A DNA stretch of 64,000 bases from Pyrocephalus nanus (GCA_038380795.1 CM076264.1:6450001-6514000); one strand, 5' to 3'. Numbered from the stretch's first letter, positions 52,601 through 64,000 are shown. The notes: generated by a model not told the origin, from the sequence alone. Numbers and translations: made by a program.

Positions 52601-55600
52601 AATGGAGCAGTGGAAAACCAAGAATGACAAAGATTAGAAATTAATATTGGGAATAAGAGCAAGAAATAAACGTAGAATTCAGAATATGTGTTGGTTTTTT
52701 TTATTACAAAGGAAATGGACCAAGAAAAACAGCAAACATGAAAAGGACAATGAGAATAGCAAATAGCAAGAGAGAATATTTTCTTTTTTGTTGTTGTTGT
52801 TATGGTCTTGACAATGATTTAACAAGATTTTTCATGCACAGCGTGCACACACACACACGTCCCACCTGAGACGGGTGTATGGGTACTGAGGTGTTAATTC
52901 TGGCTTACTTTCTCTTTGTGAAATGCACCTATTTCTCAGGATGATATCTGTTACCCTGCTTTGCATTTACAATTTCATTTCTCCAATTCAGCAAGAGATT
53001 GAGAACTTTAAGAAGCTAAACCTCCTTAGTAAGGAAGAATTTGTTATTCTCGCACCAGAAATGGCTGAGCCAACCCAAGAAGTTCCTCCTGGACCTCCGG
53101 AGTTACAGAAAGGTAAGCAAAAGTATTTGTTCTTTAGAATCTTTGGAATAAATAACTCTGTAGGTGTTCTAACTCTTTCTGCCTGTGTAAAATCTTAATT
53201 TTGGTTCAGTTAGCAGTCTGAGAGGCTTTTTCTTTGCTCGCTTTTCAAACTGTCAGCTGTTCTTCGGTAGCATGTAAATGACTTGCCAGCACCAGGTGCT
53301 TTCTGTGTAATTTGGATTTTACAATGTGTAAGGTAAACTGATGTTGTGAAACATTTTATAGAAACCAGCAATTTTATGGGACAACGGGGATGGAAGTGAG
53401 ATTAGAAGAAGTTTTTACTTGTACCATAACCTCACTGAGCAGCCACAATGTCCAAATCTTATCTCTTATCTCTTAGTAGTAGTATTAACATTTACTAGCT
53501 TACATACTAATGGCATCTTTGAAGTAGTTTAATAAAACCACCTCACTTTCTCCTTCCTGCCTTCACAATTTAGCAAAAGAGCTGACTTGTAACATCCTAA
53601 GTACTGAAGTACCTCCAGCAGCAGGAATAGCTCGATCACTGCCTACAGCAGTCCCAGATTGCCACCATTTTCACCCTGGCTTGGTCCCGCGAACGCCTCG
53701 CACCCCAAGGCTACAGGATCCCAAAAAAACCCCCAGGTTCTACCCTGTTGTTAAAGAAGCACGATCCTTGGATATAAAGGTAAATGGAAAAACATATTTA
53801 AAAAAAAAAAAAAACAAACAGAAAAAGCCTATCAAACTCGTTAGTGCATTCAGTTTAACAAGAATTAAAAGGCAAAAAATTTAAATGTTCGTACTCTTTC
53901 ATAGTTTATCTCCAAAATATTTACCATATTCAATTTTTTTTTTTTTTTAATTTCTACTAAATGTTTTCTGAGTTTTCTTTCTTAAAACTCCTTGCTGAAA
54001 GTTTGGTGCCTAAAAATTTTTTATTTGATACATAAGACTAATCTTTGGGTGATGAAACTGGAATTTTGTGACTTTATAATATGTTAGATAATAGAATATA
54101 AAATTTTTAGATCTCTGTCTTAAGAGGGAGAGAATGAGTGAAGTCAAATTAGGGAAATAAATCCTTCATTTACTTCCTTAGACTCCTAGAAAAAGAAAAA
54201 CACGCCACAGTACAAATCCTCCCTTAGAATGCCACGTTGGCTGGGTGATGGATTCCAAGGACCACAGGCCTAGAACTTCATCTCTGAGGTAAATTTTGTT
54301 GTTGATGATGTTGTGGAAAATTTGTTTGCAGTTAGTTCTCAGTCCTCATAGAGAAAAAGGATGCGATAAAAGACAATTTATAAATACAGTGGAAGCTGGG
54401 AAAAAGTAATCAAGAAGGACAAAAACATGGAATCAAGGCTGTCTAGAAGCAAGGTAGACAGACTGGTGTTCCCACTGTTCGATCCCTGATACAGCAGCAG
54501 TAACGTTACTTGAGAAAAGCTGTTTTTGGGTCAGAAATGTGTTGTTTTTTCTCTTCAGCAGTTCCAATGCCTCGCCTTCAGAAGGAGCTCCTCTAGCAGG
54601 CTATGGCTGTACCCCAAATTCTCTGCCAAAATTTCAGCACCCTTCTCATGAACTGTTAAAGGAAAATGGCTTTACCCAGCAGGTGTACCACAAATACCGG
54701 AGAAGGTGTTTAACGGGTAAGCTGCTCCATGCACTTCCTAAAATTTTAGGTAGGAGCTACCAGTTTTCTTCACGTTGTTCCTCATCCCTAATTTTTCTTG
54801 GGAAAGGAAAGCAAAATTTATTTGATGCTTCCGTTTTAGGAACTCTGCTTTCCATTTGAATTTACATTCCCTGACCAAAAAAAAAAAAACCCTCCAATTT
54901 GAACTGCAGTTACCAGAAGGTCTTGTGTGTGTGTTTACTAAAGGAAAAAGCACTTGAAAATATTCTGCTGAAGATCTAAAATAGTACTTTTGGTTTCCCC
55001 TTTCTTTTTTCTTCCAGAGAGGAAAAGGTTGGGAATTGGCCAGTCCCAAGAAATGAACACACTTTTTCGTTTCTGGTCCTTTTTTTTGAGAGATCACTTC
55101 AACAAGAAAATGTATGAGGAATTCAAACAACTTGCTCTAGAGGATGCAAAAGAACACTGCAGGTATTTTCTTTCCTGGAATTTAAAAACTGTTGAGGCCT
55201 TGCCATTCCTTTTAATGGCTGTGAAGTTTACGTGTATCTGAAGTGAATGTTTTTGGTGTTGCCTTAGACTGTTTGTAAACCTTTAAAATAGCAGCGTGTG
55301 TCAGTTATTTTAATAACAAAAATCAGTATATATTTGGGCTTTGCAGAGAAATAGCTAAAAGTGCAACATTCCCTGACTTGCAGTCAGTCCTGAATGCCAC
55401 AAAATCCTGTAACTTGTTGACTGTGACAAGTCAGCTCTGTTACTAACACTCCTAAGATTCTTCCTTCTGTAGGTGAAGACATTCTTAACCTCATTCAACT
55501 TGTTCAAACCGGTTCTTGCCTTACAAAAATACCAGAAAAAATGACCACAAAGGAAATTGCTGCTGCCCTATAGCTCTTGGATGTTATTCCCTTCCTTTCT

Positions 55601-56573
55601 CCCAGTTCCTTCATCTCTGTTTCTCTGAGCCAAAGAGACAAGGTACATTTTTGTTCCTCTCTGAGCCAAAGAGACAAGGTACATTTTTGTTCCTCTCTGT
55701 TCTGTTCCAGGTACGGCTTGGAATGCTTGTTTAGATTTTACAGCTATGGCCTGGAAAAGAAATTCAGGCAAGAAATATTCGAGGATTTCCAAGAAGAAAC
55801 AAAGAGGGACTATGAAGCTGGTAATTATCACAGGCCTGTCACTGCTCACACTGGGGTAGTGTTAGCTGGAGATGATCCCAGTTCCTTGGCACTAACTTGT
55901 TAACTAACCCAAGCACAGCCTTTGTTTGTATCTTTTATCTTCAGTTCTCCCTAAACATATAGTTACCAGTGAATAATTAAACTTTTAATTAAACTTGGTA
56001 TTTGTAAACTGCTAAAATTATCTTCTTCCATTACTAGGTCAGCTGTACGGACTGGAAAAATTTTGGGCTTACCTAAAGTACTCTCAGTACAAGACTCCAG
56101 CCGTCGACCCTAAACTGCAAGAATACCTGAGTAAATTTAAGAGACTGGAGGACTTCAGGGTGGAGGTAAGCTCCAGTACCCATTTTAAATAAATGTTTGG
56201 TGTACTGATACTTTTACTGCGTCCTTCATTTCAACCAAATCCTAAGGGCCTAATCCTTTCAGTCCTTTAAAGCCTTTGGAAAGGCAGAATGGCTTTACAG
56301 CAAAACACCTGACGGGCTGCCCATGTTTATTTCCAGCCTCCTATTAGTGAAGACTCGGGCAGAAAGAGAGCAGTTGCTGCAACAGGTGAGGATTCAGCTC
56401 ATCGCAGACATCACTCTAATTCTTCTAAAACGCTTCCTGCCACTAAAACAGCCACCACTCCCTGTCAGTCCCGGGCACTGGGAAGCGTTACCGGTGGGAA
56501 TGCTGTGCAAGCATCCACGAGCTGTAGGGATGCTGCCACGAAACCCACAGAAAGTGATGTACCAGAAAAATAG
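30803..56573 (+). CDS. LARP1B: LARP1B, La-related protein 1B, 19 coding exons
   Basis: Cytoplasmic RNA-binding protein related to LARP1. Coding exons: 30803-31049, 38491-38552, 39294-39353, 41651-41819, 43256-43399, 45849-45992, 46098-46266, 50151-50295, 50506-50680, 51452-51624, 51787-52158, 52992-53112, 53574-53779, 54182-54288, 54559-54716, 55018-55162, 55711-55820, 56038-56165, 56337-56573; total 3072 nt, 1023 aa. Order of parts: Glu-rich LARP1-like leader (1-103); RG-rich run [16 protein letters not shown] (257-272); La motif (about 320-405, with [20 protein letters not shown] at 332-351); [12 protein letters not shown] (420-431), resembling the PAM2-type PABP-binding motif of LARP1; acidic linker; C-terminal DM15 repeats (about 790-940), which in LARP1 bind the cap and TOP sequence. 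Human LARP1B (914 aa) starts at the equivalent of Met111; from there this protein is 913 aa. Confidence 0.94.
31050..38490 (+). other. LARP1B: LARP1B intron 1
   Basis: Seven-kilobase intron. Holds the remainder of the CpG island, T-rich runs at 31111-31157 and 31415-31460, a CR1 fragment at 33420-33631 and an exon-like segment at 34513-34603. Nothing else recognised. Confidence 0.7.
33420..33631 (+). mobile_element. CR1 LINE 3' fragment
   Basis: Plus-strand relic of about 210 bases. Typical CR1 phrases: GGAACAGGCTGCTCAGGGAG near 33469, GGTTTAGTTGACAAGGTGG, GGTTGGACTTGATGACTTGG, and a 3' end with ATTCTGTGGTTCT, a decayed form of the CR1 terminal octamer repeats. Only the end of ORF2 and the 3' UTR remain. 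In LARP1B intron 1. Confidence 0.85.
38491..38552 (+). CDS. LARP1B: LARP1B coding exon 2 (N-terminal extension)
   Basis: Too short for an ORF scan, but flanked by TTTTCAG and GTTTGT splice sites. Encodes (E)[20 protein letters not shown]. This lines up with the VVRAA...QRKGSK segment of LARP1 directly before the GDFGD..NWPTP block, which here follows in the next exon as [13 protein letters not shown]. Phase fits both neighbours. Confidence 0.85.
40250..40972 (-). mobile_element. CR1 LINE, 5'-truncated, minus strand
   Basis: About 720 bases in LARP1B intron 3. On the minus strand it reads through the end of CR1 ORF2 ([17 protein letters not shown], then [15 protein letters not shown]) and into the 3' UTR, finishing at about 40250 with ATTCTGTGAT. 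A small direct duplication (CCCCATCTTATGAT twice) at about 40548-40579 is internal. The ORF2 relic is short and cannot make a working protein. Confidence 0.9.
42161..42204. repeat. (TA)n/(TG)n microsatellite
   Basis: Alternating TA then TG dinucleotides in LARP1B intron 4. Z-DNA-like purine-pyrimidine alternation, otherwise unremarkable. Confidence 0.9.
44640..45560 (+). mobile_element. CR1 LINE, 5'-truncated, plus strand
   Basis: About 920 bases in LARP1B intron 5. It begins shortly before the reverse-transcriptase active-site block ([10 protein letters not shown] at about 44715), continues through the ORF2 C-terminus and ends with TTCCAACCTAAACCATTCTAT and ATTCTATAGTTCTATGAT, the CR1 3' terminus. 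Frames are broken by stops. Longest retroelement copy in the window. Confidence 0.92.
47503..47519. repeat. (GA)n microsatellite
   Basis: About eight GA units in LARP1B intron 7. Confidence 0.8.
48706..48836 (+). mobile_element. tRNA-Ile-derived SINE with CR1-type tail (TguSINE1-like)
   Basis: The 5' part, TGTTGGTTAGAGCGTGGTGC followed by TGATAACACCGAGGTC, matches the D-arm, anticodon arm and variable region of an isoleucine tRNA (a real tRNA-Ile has TTGGTTAGAGCGTGGTGCTA). The 3' part, CTCGATGATCC through CCCTTCCAACTCAGAATGTTCT to a repeated GTGTGATTCTGTGTG, is a CR1 3' tail. This combination is what I know as the passerine SINE TguSINE1, mobilised by CR1. It is not a functional tRNA gene: the acceptor stem and T-arm are decayed. 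Confidence 0.8.
49619..49652. repeat. (AT)17 microsatellite
   Basis: Uninterrupted 34-base AT repeat in LARP1B intron 7, about 500 bases upstream of the main La-motif exon. Likely length-polymorphic. Confidence 0.95.
52847..52858. repeat. Short (CA)n run
   Basis: Six CA units in LARP1B intron 11, about 130 bases before exon 12. Confidence 0.7.
55623..55699. repeat. 36-bp tandem duplication upstream of LARP1B exon 17
   Basis: Two adjacent copies with a 36-base period (55623-55658 and 55659-55694), beginning CTCTGAGCCAAAGAGACAAG, identical by eye. The array ends about 11 bases before the 3' splice site of exon 17, so it duplicates part of the pyrimidine-rich region and probably branch region. 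Confidence 0.95.
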
Positions 56574-58230
56574 ACTTTTGGGATGAGCTCGGGCTCTTGA
56601 GAATCAACCTGGACGTGGCCCTCTTAATTTGGAGATCTTCAAGGCGAGCCAATCTGCTCCACGATTAAAAACGGATGGAATGACAACGAATTGGATTCTC
56701 TTTTTCACAGGATGTAGTTCCAAAACACTTCCCCCAGGAGAGTTGCTCTTGGTTACGGGATCATCGGAAGGATCCTAGGGAAGGTTCTTTGGCTTCAGTA
56801 TTGCTTTCCTCAAGCTTTTGTTTACAAAGAACTGCATTCCTTGCATATGCAAAAAAGATACTTTGGGGGATGCCTTACATTTCAGCTCAGATTTCTTAAA
56901 AAAAGGTAACACCCGTGTTATTTACTGTGCTTTCCTTACTCAGATTTCCCCACTGTTTTTATTTTACCAAAGCAAAAAAAGATCACATTATATGTAGAAT
57001 ATTAAATGGGAAGGAGGGATCTCTGTGATTGGTTTACTCTTGAAGCTGACTATCAAAAAGGATGTTTTTGTGCAAAAGCACACCCGAGAACACGCAGCTA
57101 TTTATGAAACTGCATTTCTGGATTCTATTTAAAGATACAGTTTCTGGGGTTTTTTTCAGGGTCTCCATAGTTGGCATTTTATTAATTATGGAGTTTGAGT
57201 GGACGTAACTGGGATAGTTTTACAGATATTTCCTTCAGTACTGGGCCTTTAATAACCTAAGGAACAAAAAACTACAGGGGAAGATGGAGCTTTTGATTTC
57301 ATAGTGTCTTAATTTAATTAACATTCAGCACCTACATTTTGGGCAGGTTGTTAAAATAGCAAACTATTCAGATTATTCTGGGCTTGAGAGGTGTCTTCAT
57401 TTGAATTCTCTTATGAACTCCCAACAGGAGAGGCATAATTTTAAATTTTTTTTTTCTCCATATTTCAAGTAATAATTAGTTTGGAGGGAAATGAAGTATT
57501 TCTTGTAAATTTTATTTGCTTTATTTTGCAATATTTGAATTAAGTTCTGCTTCAGTTGCGCTAGCTAAGCCTAAATGATTTCAAACAGGTCTAAAGACAA
57601 TTCACTGAATAGAAGTTACTCAAATACAAATCCATTTTTAATGCTGAAAGGTGGGGATGTTTATAACCTGTCATGTCTTACTAACTTCATTACTTTGTTT
57701 TTAAAGACTCAAAAGGAATGAAGTGGATAACTTACCGCTTCCAGGGGTAGGTGAGAGGAATTCCAGCTGTTTGTTAGTTAACTGCAGAAATTACTCCCAT
57801 TAACTTAAAATGTATTACTCCCATTAACTTAAAAAAAGTTCTGTCTAGCACAGATGCCTTAATCTGACTGCACAGCCATGGATGGGGTTTTATTATAACA
57901 AGTCCATTAATTTTTCAGTCATTGTCTTGTGAACCTCACTGAAACAAATGATGGATGTTTGCATTGAAAGGAATGGGTGGGAGCAGTGACCTTCCTACAG
58001 TTTCTACCATTTCAATACAAAATCCAGCCTTTTGTCAGTGGCCTGTTTCTAAATAAATTTAAACAAACACATACCGAGATTATAAGTAAATATCCTATAA
58101 ATATGCTGAAGTGACACATCTCAATCCTGTGTTTGATCCATGCCTTTTGCTGTCCATGAAAATGATGCAAATGTAAATTTGGATTGAAATTGTATATACA
58201 AGTAATAAATTTATTTCCTTTCACTTTTTC
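56574..58230 (+). other. LARP1B: LARP1B 3' UTR
   Basis: Follows the TAG at 56571-56573. AATAAA at 58204-58209, followed by a GT-rich stretch around 58259-58275, is the best polyadenylation signal; an earlier AATAAA lies near 58052. A 24-base tandem duplication occurs at 57790-57837 (ATTACTCCCATTAACTTAAA in each copy). Confidence 0.55.
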
Positions 58231-61200
58231 ATTGGAAAATGTGCAGATGAAGCTTTTAGTGTGTGTAATTTTGTGATTATCTTCAAATATTTTATAAAAA
58301 CAACCAAAAAAAATCCTAATTGTGTTGTATATCAACTTTTTTTCCCCCCCCCAGAGTATGAAGAGAAACAACTTGAAAGAGTGTTAAGGGTGTGGATTTG
58401 CACGGGAATTTCTGGTGCACTGAGGTGTTGCGGAAACCCAGCCTGTTAAGGGCTGAAGTGGTTCTTGGGATGTGAACCAGCTTTCTTCAAGTTCAGTACT
58501 GATTTATTTTTGCTACATGAACCGGTTATTTTCAAAGAAACCCACTACAGGCAAGTGATAAGTATTGTGGAAAGCAAAGAGAGTGAATACTTTACCTGAG
58601 AGAGTGAATACTTTACCTGCTGCCCTCTAGAATTGCTCACATAGTGCCCCTTTAGTGAGGTGGACAAAAACACCGCCCAAGTCTATCCACAACTCTGGCT
58701 GCCTTCTGGGAATGCCCCTTTCACTTCCCATGGGCTTGAATCTTCCCCCTCTTTCCTTGCAGAGAGGTGGAAAATACAATACTTACATTGCTGCTTGTTT
58801 CTCTCTCTGGCTTCACATGGTTATCACCTCCGAGGCCATGAATTTGTCTCTGGACATGCATGTGTGTGTATCCAGCATCCCTTCTGATTGATGCCTTTTA
58901 TGTCCATTTAATCCAACCTTGACTTAAGAGTGGTTGTATTCTATCAGTGGTCTGTTACTGAACACTCAGCAAGTCTTGGACTTTTCCTTGTCTAAAAATT
59001 CTTCTGTGTGCTTCTTGAAGAATTTCTAGGTTTTCATTTCTTCTGTTGAGAAGTGACCGTACCAGTACTTCGGAACACTACCCTGCCTAAATACAGGGAG
59101 ATTTCTGTCATGCTCAAAATATTGGGTTCTAGAGGCTTTTTAAAAGGAAGGGAAAACTCAAGCTGGCCCTTGTTCCTGATGGAGAATTAGATGTTTTCCT
59201 ACAATGAGCAGCAGTAGCTTGGCCTGTGTGACTGATGCTCCTGAAGTTTAACGGGGATTTGGATATCTGGGGGAGATAAAGCATCAGAATGATTGGAAAA
59301 CAGTTTGTATTCAGGGCAGCCTCTGCTGTGCAGCCTTTGCTTCAGGCACTGCTGAGGTGACAAATGACACTCTCTTGGCTCCAGGCAGAGGAGACTGAGC
59401 GTAGCTGATGATCTTTTTCCCGATAAATCCCACAGATAAATCCCCCAGCTGCATTAGGCTTGCCTGACCTGTGTTCTTCAGAGCTTTCTTCTCTGCTGTC
59501 TTCAGCCTCGGTGCCTTTGGGATTTCAGGGAAACAACCCTTCACCTGTATTGGAGCCAGCCCTGGCACACAGGTTCTGTCAGAGCAACCTTAAACCCAGC
59601 CTGGGAGCACCTCTTAGGAAACATGCACCTTTAACTGTAAATTAGAAGCCAGTAGAAGGATTTACAAGTAACATTCATACCTAAATTATTTCTTTGCTTT
59701 CCATATGTAAGCAAGCCTTCAAGGCTTCCTTAACTTGTGTTAAGGAGGAATGGAATAAATAGCCAAATCTTTTGTGCTGTTCTACACCGAGGAATAGTCC
59801 CTTTTCCTAGAGGAAATAAAACCCCATAAACTCTTTGATAATACAGTTAGAGACTCAAAGTGTGTGCAAGGTTTAACTGCTCCCTGACCTTTGCAATAAA
59901 GACAGTAAAATCAAACTGATTTTGCAGGAAGAAAAATAAGGTTAGGAAATAGCTTAGAACTAAGATGTTTAAAGTGAAGCAAGATCAGCAGAGTGCCAAA
60001 CTGATTTTAGATTCTGTGTCCAACCCTAAAGGATAGAAAATTGAAACCTTAGCCAAGAAAAAGTAGATCTAGCTCAGTAAAAAGATAAAAACAAGTACAA
60101 GCACGTGAAAAGATAATTCTGTAGTCCTTACTGGAAATTCAAGATGTTCAGATCAAGTAACAACATGGTAAATTTTTGTTTACAATCCAGAAGGTATAAA
60201 AATATATTTCCTGCCATAATACAGCATTTTTGGGAAGCGGTGTACGAATGAGGCAGAAGTGTCAAAACAAATGATGGTTCAAACTAGTTTAAGTCTAGCC
60301 TAGGAAAACAAGTCATATATTTAACTGAAAATCTATTTTGTTCCTATAGATGATGAGAAATTCTCCCTTCCAGACCCTGATGTTGCTTAAACAAAGTTTA
60401 GCAGTCAGTACCAACCTGCCCGTCATTTTACTTAGCAGGGAATTCTGACCAAGCGATTGACACAAATGCTCCAAGGATGAACACCTCCATCAAATTACTG
60501 TAGCAGCTGCACTGAAGGTTGGATAGATCTGATGTTGTTCTCAGTTATGCTTTGTATATGTCAACTTTTTATATATATATATGAAAGCTACTCTGTGCTT
60601 TAAAGCACTTTTTTTTTTTTTTTAGATTGTCAGCTTTAGATCACTACTGGCTTTGTATGTGGGTTGGATGAGGGTGATTTAAATGCACCAGACATCAAAA
60701 TACAGGATTAAGCCTATGCAACATTCTGGTGCCACAGGATAAGTTTTGTAATCCTCACAGTTACCATTAAGATGTTCCAAAACAAAACTCACCCTTTACC
60801 CATCTTCTTATTCAGGCAATCCCAAAAGTTAAATTTTAAGCATTGTGCTTTTAAAACATTTAAAGAAAAACCCCCAAAAAACAAAATTACAATTTTCTTT
60901 CTCTAGTAGGAAGCTAGTACCTCAGGCAGATATAAGCATGATGAATAGCTAATGCTGTGCCAGATCTAGCAGTACTAATGGCTGTGACGAGTGAAGAGCA
61001 GAGAAACTCAGTGTTAAGAACCTGTAGCCATGACTTTGTACGGTAGAGGCTGTAACGTGTGCGTGTATTTTCATGTGTATTTTACCAAATGCAATGCGGA
61101 AAAAAGTATTTATCTGATTGTCCTATGAGATAGTTGGGTAAGCTGCCTTTTCCTGCTCCACGACGAGACAATCTGGATGCCGTGGCGAGGTGCAACAGCT

Positions 61201-61700
61201 AAAAGTGAAAGGCATACTGTAAATGTGGGGTAAAACCTTTTATAGTGAGATTTAGTTAAAAGAAAAAAAAAGTTCCTAGTGAAGCATCCAGATGTGGAAC
61301 TGGTGTTCCATTACTCCTAGCCCCTGTCCTATGGAAAGAAGCTTTTATTTATCTTGTTAGCTTCCACTGTTCCATCTAAACCACATATTTCTGTGGATAA
61401 TTACAGCAGCATGCCCAGCATTGCAGCAGAGTTAGATGATTAGCAGACACTCAGCCCGAGCCTGGATATTGTACTATTGCTCAGCCTGTAACGATGTGAC
61501 CCAAGCAGAAGCCAGTGCTTACTGAATTCACACCTCTCAGAACTGTCCAGCCTGAACAGGACCCTGCAGCCGTAACTTCTATGGAGAAACAGCTCCACTT
61601 CTGTCACTTCTTCCATGCTGCAAAACTATTCTATTCCAAGGCTGGATATGCAAGGAACAGAATTCAATCTGCCTTCTAGGACACGTGAGTTACACATGAT
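58231..61700. other. Intergenic DNA between the convergent LARP1B and PGRMC2 genes
   Basis: No coding exon or familiar retroelement recognised. Contains a perfect 21-base tandem duplication at 58578-58619 and short AT runs near 60570. Several AATAAA hexamers on the plus strand (near 59753, 59815 and 59895) could serve longer LARP1B transcripts. Confidence 0.5.
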
Positions 61701-63349
61701 TCAACAGAGGAATTTGTGTTTATTTGTTTCATTTACATCAATATAAATCTCTTTCAGTCAAATAGGAATAAAAAAGTAGTCAACCCTGGAATTTCACAGT
61801 TTACAGTTCCACAGAACGTGTGTGTATATATATATATAAATTGTTACTGTAGATTTATTACAGGTGAAATCTGCAGAGGTATACAGACATAAGCCACAAA
61901 GCTGCTGTTCTTGTCCTATTACTGCCATGAGACACATTCCTTGTACTGTACATTACACTGAGTTTCTAAAATGCTTTATTTACATCGTTTCTTTTTCCCC
62001 CACCACAAATGCAGTGGCATAGGTTTACTCTCTTAAATACAGCTTACCTGAGTAAGTCCTCAAGATTCCTCAACAGCTGGGACTCGAAAGGGAAAACAAC
62101 TAGACAAGAGCAGTATCAATAGTGATGGATGCTTCATACATCCACGACTTCTTCCCCTTTGTATTCCACCATTTCCAGCTCTGCTTAACAGCTACTATAT
62201 AAAGTCTGACAGCACATGTGGTATTGTACATGCTTTATTAAAATGGTACTTGTATTTATTTACAATATCTGCAGAAACAATCCCTCCCACATCTTGCATT
62301 CAGACAGACACACACACAGACACACGCGCGCAACGCCCCTTCGTTCTACAGGGCTGTGAAGGCTATGCTCCCAAAAGTTAGGCAGCTTCTGGAAAAGGAG
62401 GAAGGTGACTTTTTTTTTTTTTGTGTGTTTGTAATTCATTAAAAAGAAGCACGGGAGTATGCATTTGGCCATCACAATGCTAATTTAAGTATATGTAGTA
62501 TTAACATCTGGCAGTAACACTGAGTATTCCTCTTTTACATTCTACACACAGAATGACATCAAGGCTTTCCAGTCAACAGAACATTCCAACTTCAGTCTCA
62601 ATGCTGCTTGTAGTGACTATGAAACCGCAATTTGGGGGCTGTCCCTTAAAACAATTCAAGTCTATGTAAGCGAAATAAGGCACAATTAATATTTGATTTG
62701 ATTTAGAGGATGGGAAACGGGGGGGGAGAGGCAGGCTTCAGATAATAGTTGTTGCAGAGGAAAGGGTTTTACCCAATCCTTTCGAGAAAAGGATGAACTT
62801 TATCCCCATCCTAATCTACATGGACTTCTCTTAGAGAACTGAAGTATTCTGCCGGGGCCACTAAACGCCCACGTACAAAACAAAATCGGAAATTCACATT
62901 TTAGCACCAGCTTCAGTAGTCTAACCTACTGATGCTGATGTGCACGAGTACATCTTTCTTTAATGCTGAAGGAGAAAGACACACGGAACAAGATTCAAAC
63001 CTTCCTCTGAGCTTGAAGACTCACGTCTTTTAGAGAACTTGTAAGATACACTAGTTGAAGGCTTCAGCTTACTGATAAAAAGGAATAGCATTTTTGCCTT
63101 TAAATCCCTGGCCCCTCTTCCCTAATGAAGCCTAACCAGACATTACAAATAAACTGCAACAAAAAATTTGGCAGCACAAAGAATGTCTAGTATTCAAATC
63201 TTCACTTGTGAGTATATTATTTTCCTTGTACAAAACCTGTTGAATGTTTTTTCGCAGCAGATGAACTGTACCCAAAGATGCAGGACATTCTGTGATGGGG
63301 ATAAGAGGTTGCAGTTCCGAAGGCCCCTGACTTTGGTTGTTTACAAAGT
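61700..63349 (-). other. PGRMC2: PGRMC2 3' UTR (5' limit uncertain)
   Basis: Downstream of the PGRMC2 stop on the minus strand. Minus-strand AATAAA signals (TTTATT on plus) occur at 62234-62239, 61975-61980 and 61854-61859, so more than one 3' end is possible. Contains AT, CA and T-rich low-complexity runs at about 61820-61838, 62308-62328 and 62409-62421. Confidence 0.5.
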
Positions 63350-63447
63350 TCATTCCTGTTTAGTGTGATCCTTGGTATCTTCCTCATCTGTGTATTCTGA
63401 TGGTTCTTCCCCTGGTTTTAGGAGTCTACCTACGTAGTCATATTTTT
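63350..63447 (-). CDS. PGRMC2: PGRMC2 last coding exon (partial gene)
   Basis: Membrane-associated progesterone receptor component 2, a cytochrome-b5-like heme-binding protein of the ER and nuclear envelope. Only the C-terminal exon lies here: it follows a CTTTCAG acceptor and encodes (E)KYDYVGRLLKPGEEPSEYT then DEEDTKDHTKQE and a stop at 63350-63352. The first two bases complete a Glu codon, as in FKEKYDYVG of the human protein. The acidic tail is nearly identical to human PGRMC2 and differs from the PGRMC1 ending, which decides the paralogue. The heme-binding domain lies right of the window. Confidence 0.93.
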
Positions 63448-64000
63448 CTGAAAGAGATTTATGATTCCATTACAATCAAATACAGCTGCATTTGCTTGTT
63501 AGCCTGGACTACTGCAAATTCACTTTTTTCTCCTACACACTACAGTTCTTAACCTGAATCACGGGAATTGGTGGTAATTTAGCAGCAAGCTCAGCCTCCC
63601 AAACCAATCTTTCTACTACTGCTGCTCCCTTCTTTCTCTAGCTGTGAGTACTTGGTTTCTGTTCTCCCGCAGCTGATCAGGCAAAGCTTTGTCACCCAAG
63701 GGCTGAAACTGCTGCTCTTCAATCCCTCAGCCTGTTTTGATTTCAGTCCGTGTGAAAAATGACTCTCCCTCCCTCCTGAGGCATATCTGTCAGAAATTAT
63801 TTCAAGACAAACTTGTTCAACCCTTTATGCTAAAACAATCTTTAATCCTAATTTTAATTCCGTGGCATCCAAAGCCAACAAACCTGCAAGCAGGAGTTCC
63901 ATCAGCTGAGCTGGTGAGATTTGGGAGTGAAATTCTGTTCTGAAGAGCTAAGAGAACAGTTTTCTTGTATAAAACTAAAAGCTTGAAAAAGATTTAGTAA
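63448..64000 (-). other. PGRMC2: PGRMC2 last intron (partial)
   Basis: Intronic sequence upstream of the last PGRMC2 exon; no further exon recognised before the window edge. Confidence 0.7.

Noticed and set aside
59311..59645. Overlapping open frames of 61 and 85 codons between LARP1B and PGRMC2
   Set aside because: No recognisable homology, no splice or promoter context, and both strands are open over the same bases.

Overview
This is ordinary nuclear DNA from a vertebrate, almost certainly a bird and probably a passerine. The reasons are CR1 LINE fragments with the typical ATTCTATG-like 3' ends, a SINE with a tRNA-Ile-like head and a CR1-like tail (a type I know from passerines), small introns and CpG-island promoters. 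Gene order matches human 4q28: MFSD8 - ABHD18 - LARP1B - PGRMC2. Every coding exon below was found by reading homologous peptide runs, splice sites and phase; each complete CDS sums to a multiple of three with intact junction codons.

Layout: 1-8852 (minus) holds MFSD8, 12 coding exons, 540 codons plus stop; its 3' UTR runs off the left edge. About 8470-9480 is a CpG island shared head-to-head by MFSD8 and ABHD18. ABHD18 (plus) has a probable non-coding first exon ending at 9064 and 12 coding exons from 12305 to 24669 (464 aa); its sixth coding intron boundary pair (15693-16456) is an AT-AC, U12-type intron. 24670-30340 holds the ABHD18 3' UTR and intergenic DNA. About 30340-31370 is the LARP1B CpG island. 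LARP1B (plus) has 19 coding exons from 30803 to 56573 (1023 aa), including two upstream exons that give it a LARP1-like N-terminus. 56574-61700 holds its 3' UTR and intergenic DNA. 61700-63447 (minus) is the 3' UTR and last coding exon of PGRMC2, which continues past the right edge.

The genes do not form one pathway: MFSD8 (CLN7) is a lysosomal membrane protein, ABHD18 an alpha/beta-hydrolase, LARP1B an RNA-binding protein of the La-related family, PGRMC2 a heme/steroid-binding membrane protein. I found no novel multi-gene system. The most interesting signals are the minor-spliceosome intron, a TAATG overlap between a tiny uORF and the ABHD18 start, the LARP1B N-terminal extension with a possible frame-breaking alternative exon, changes in MFSD8 sorting and glycosylation motifs, and the tRNA-derived SINE.
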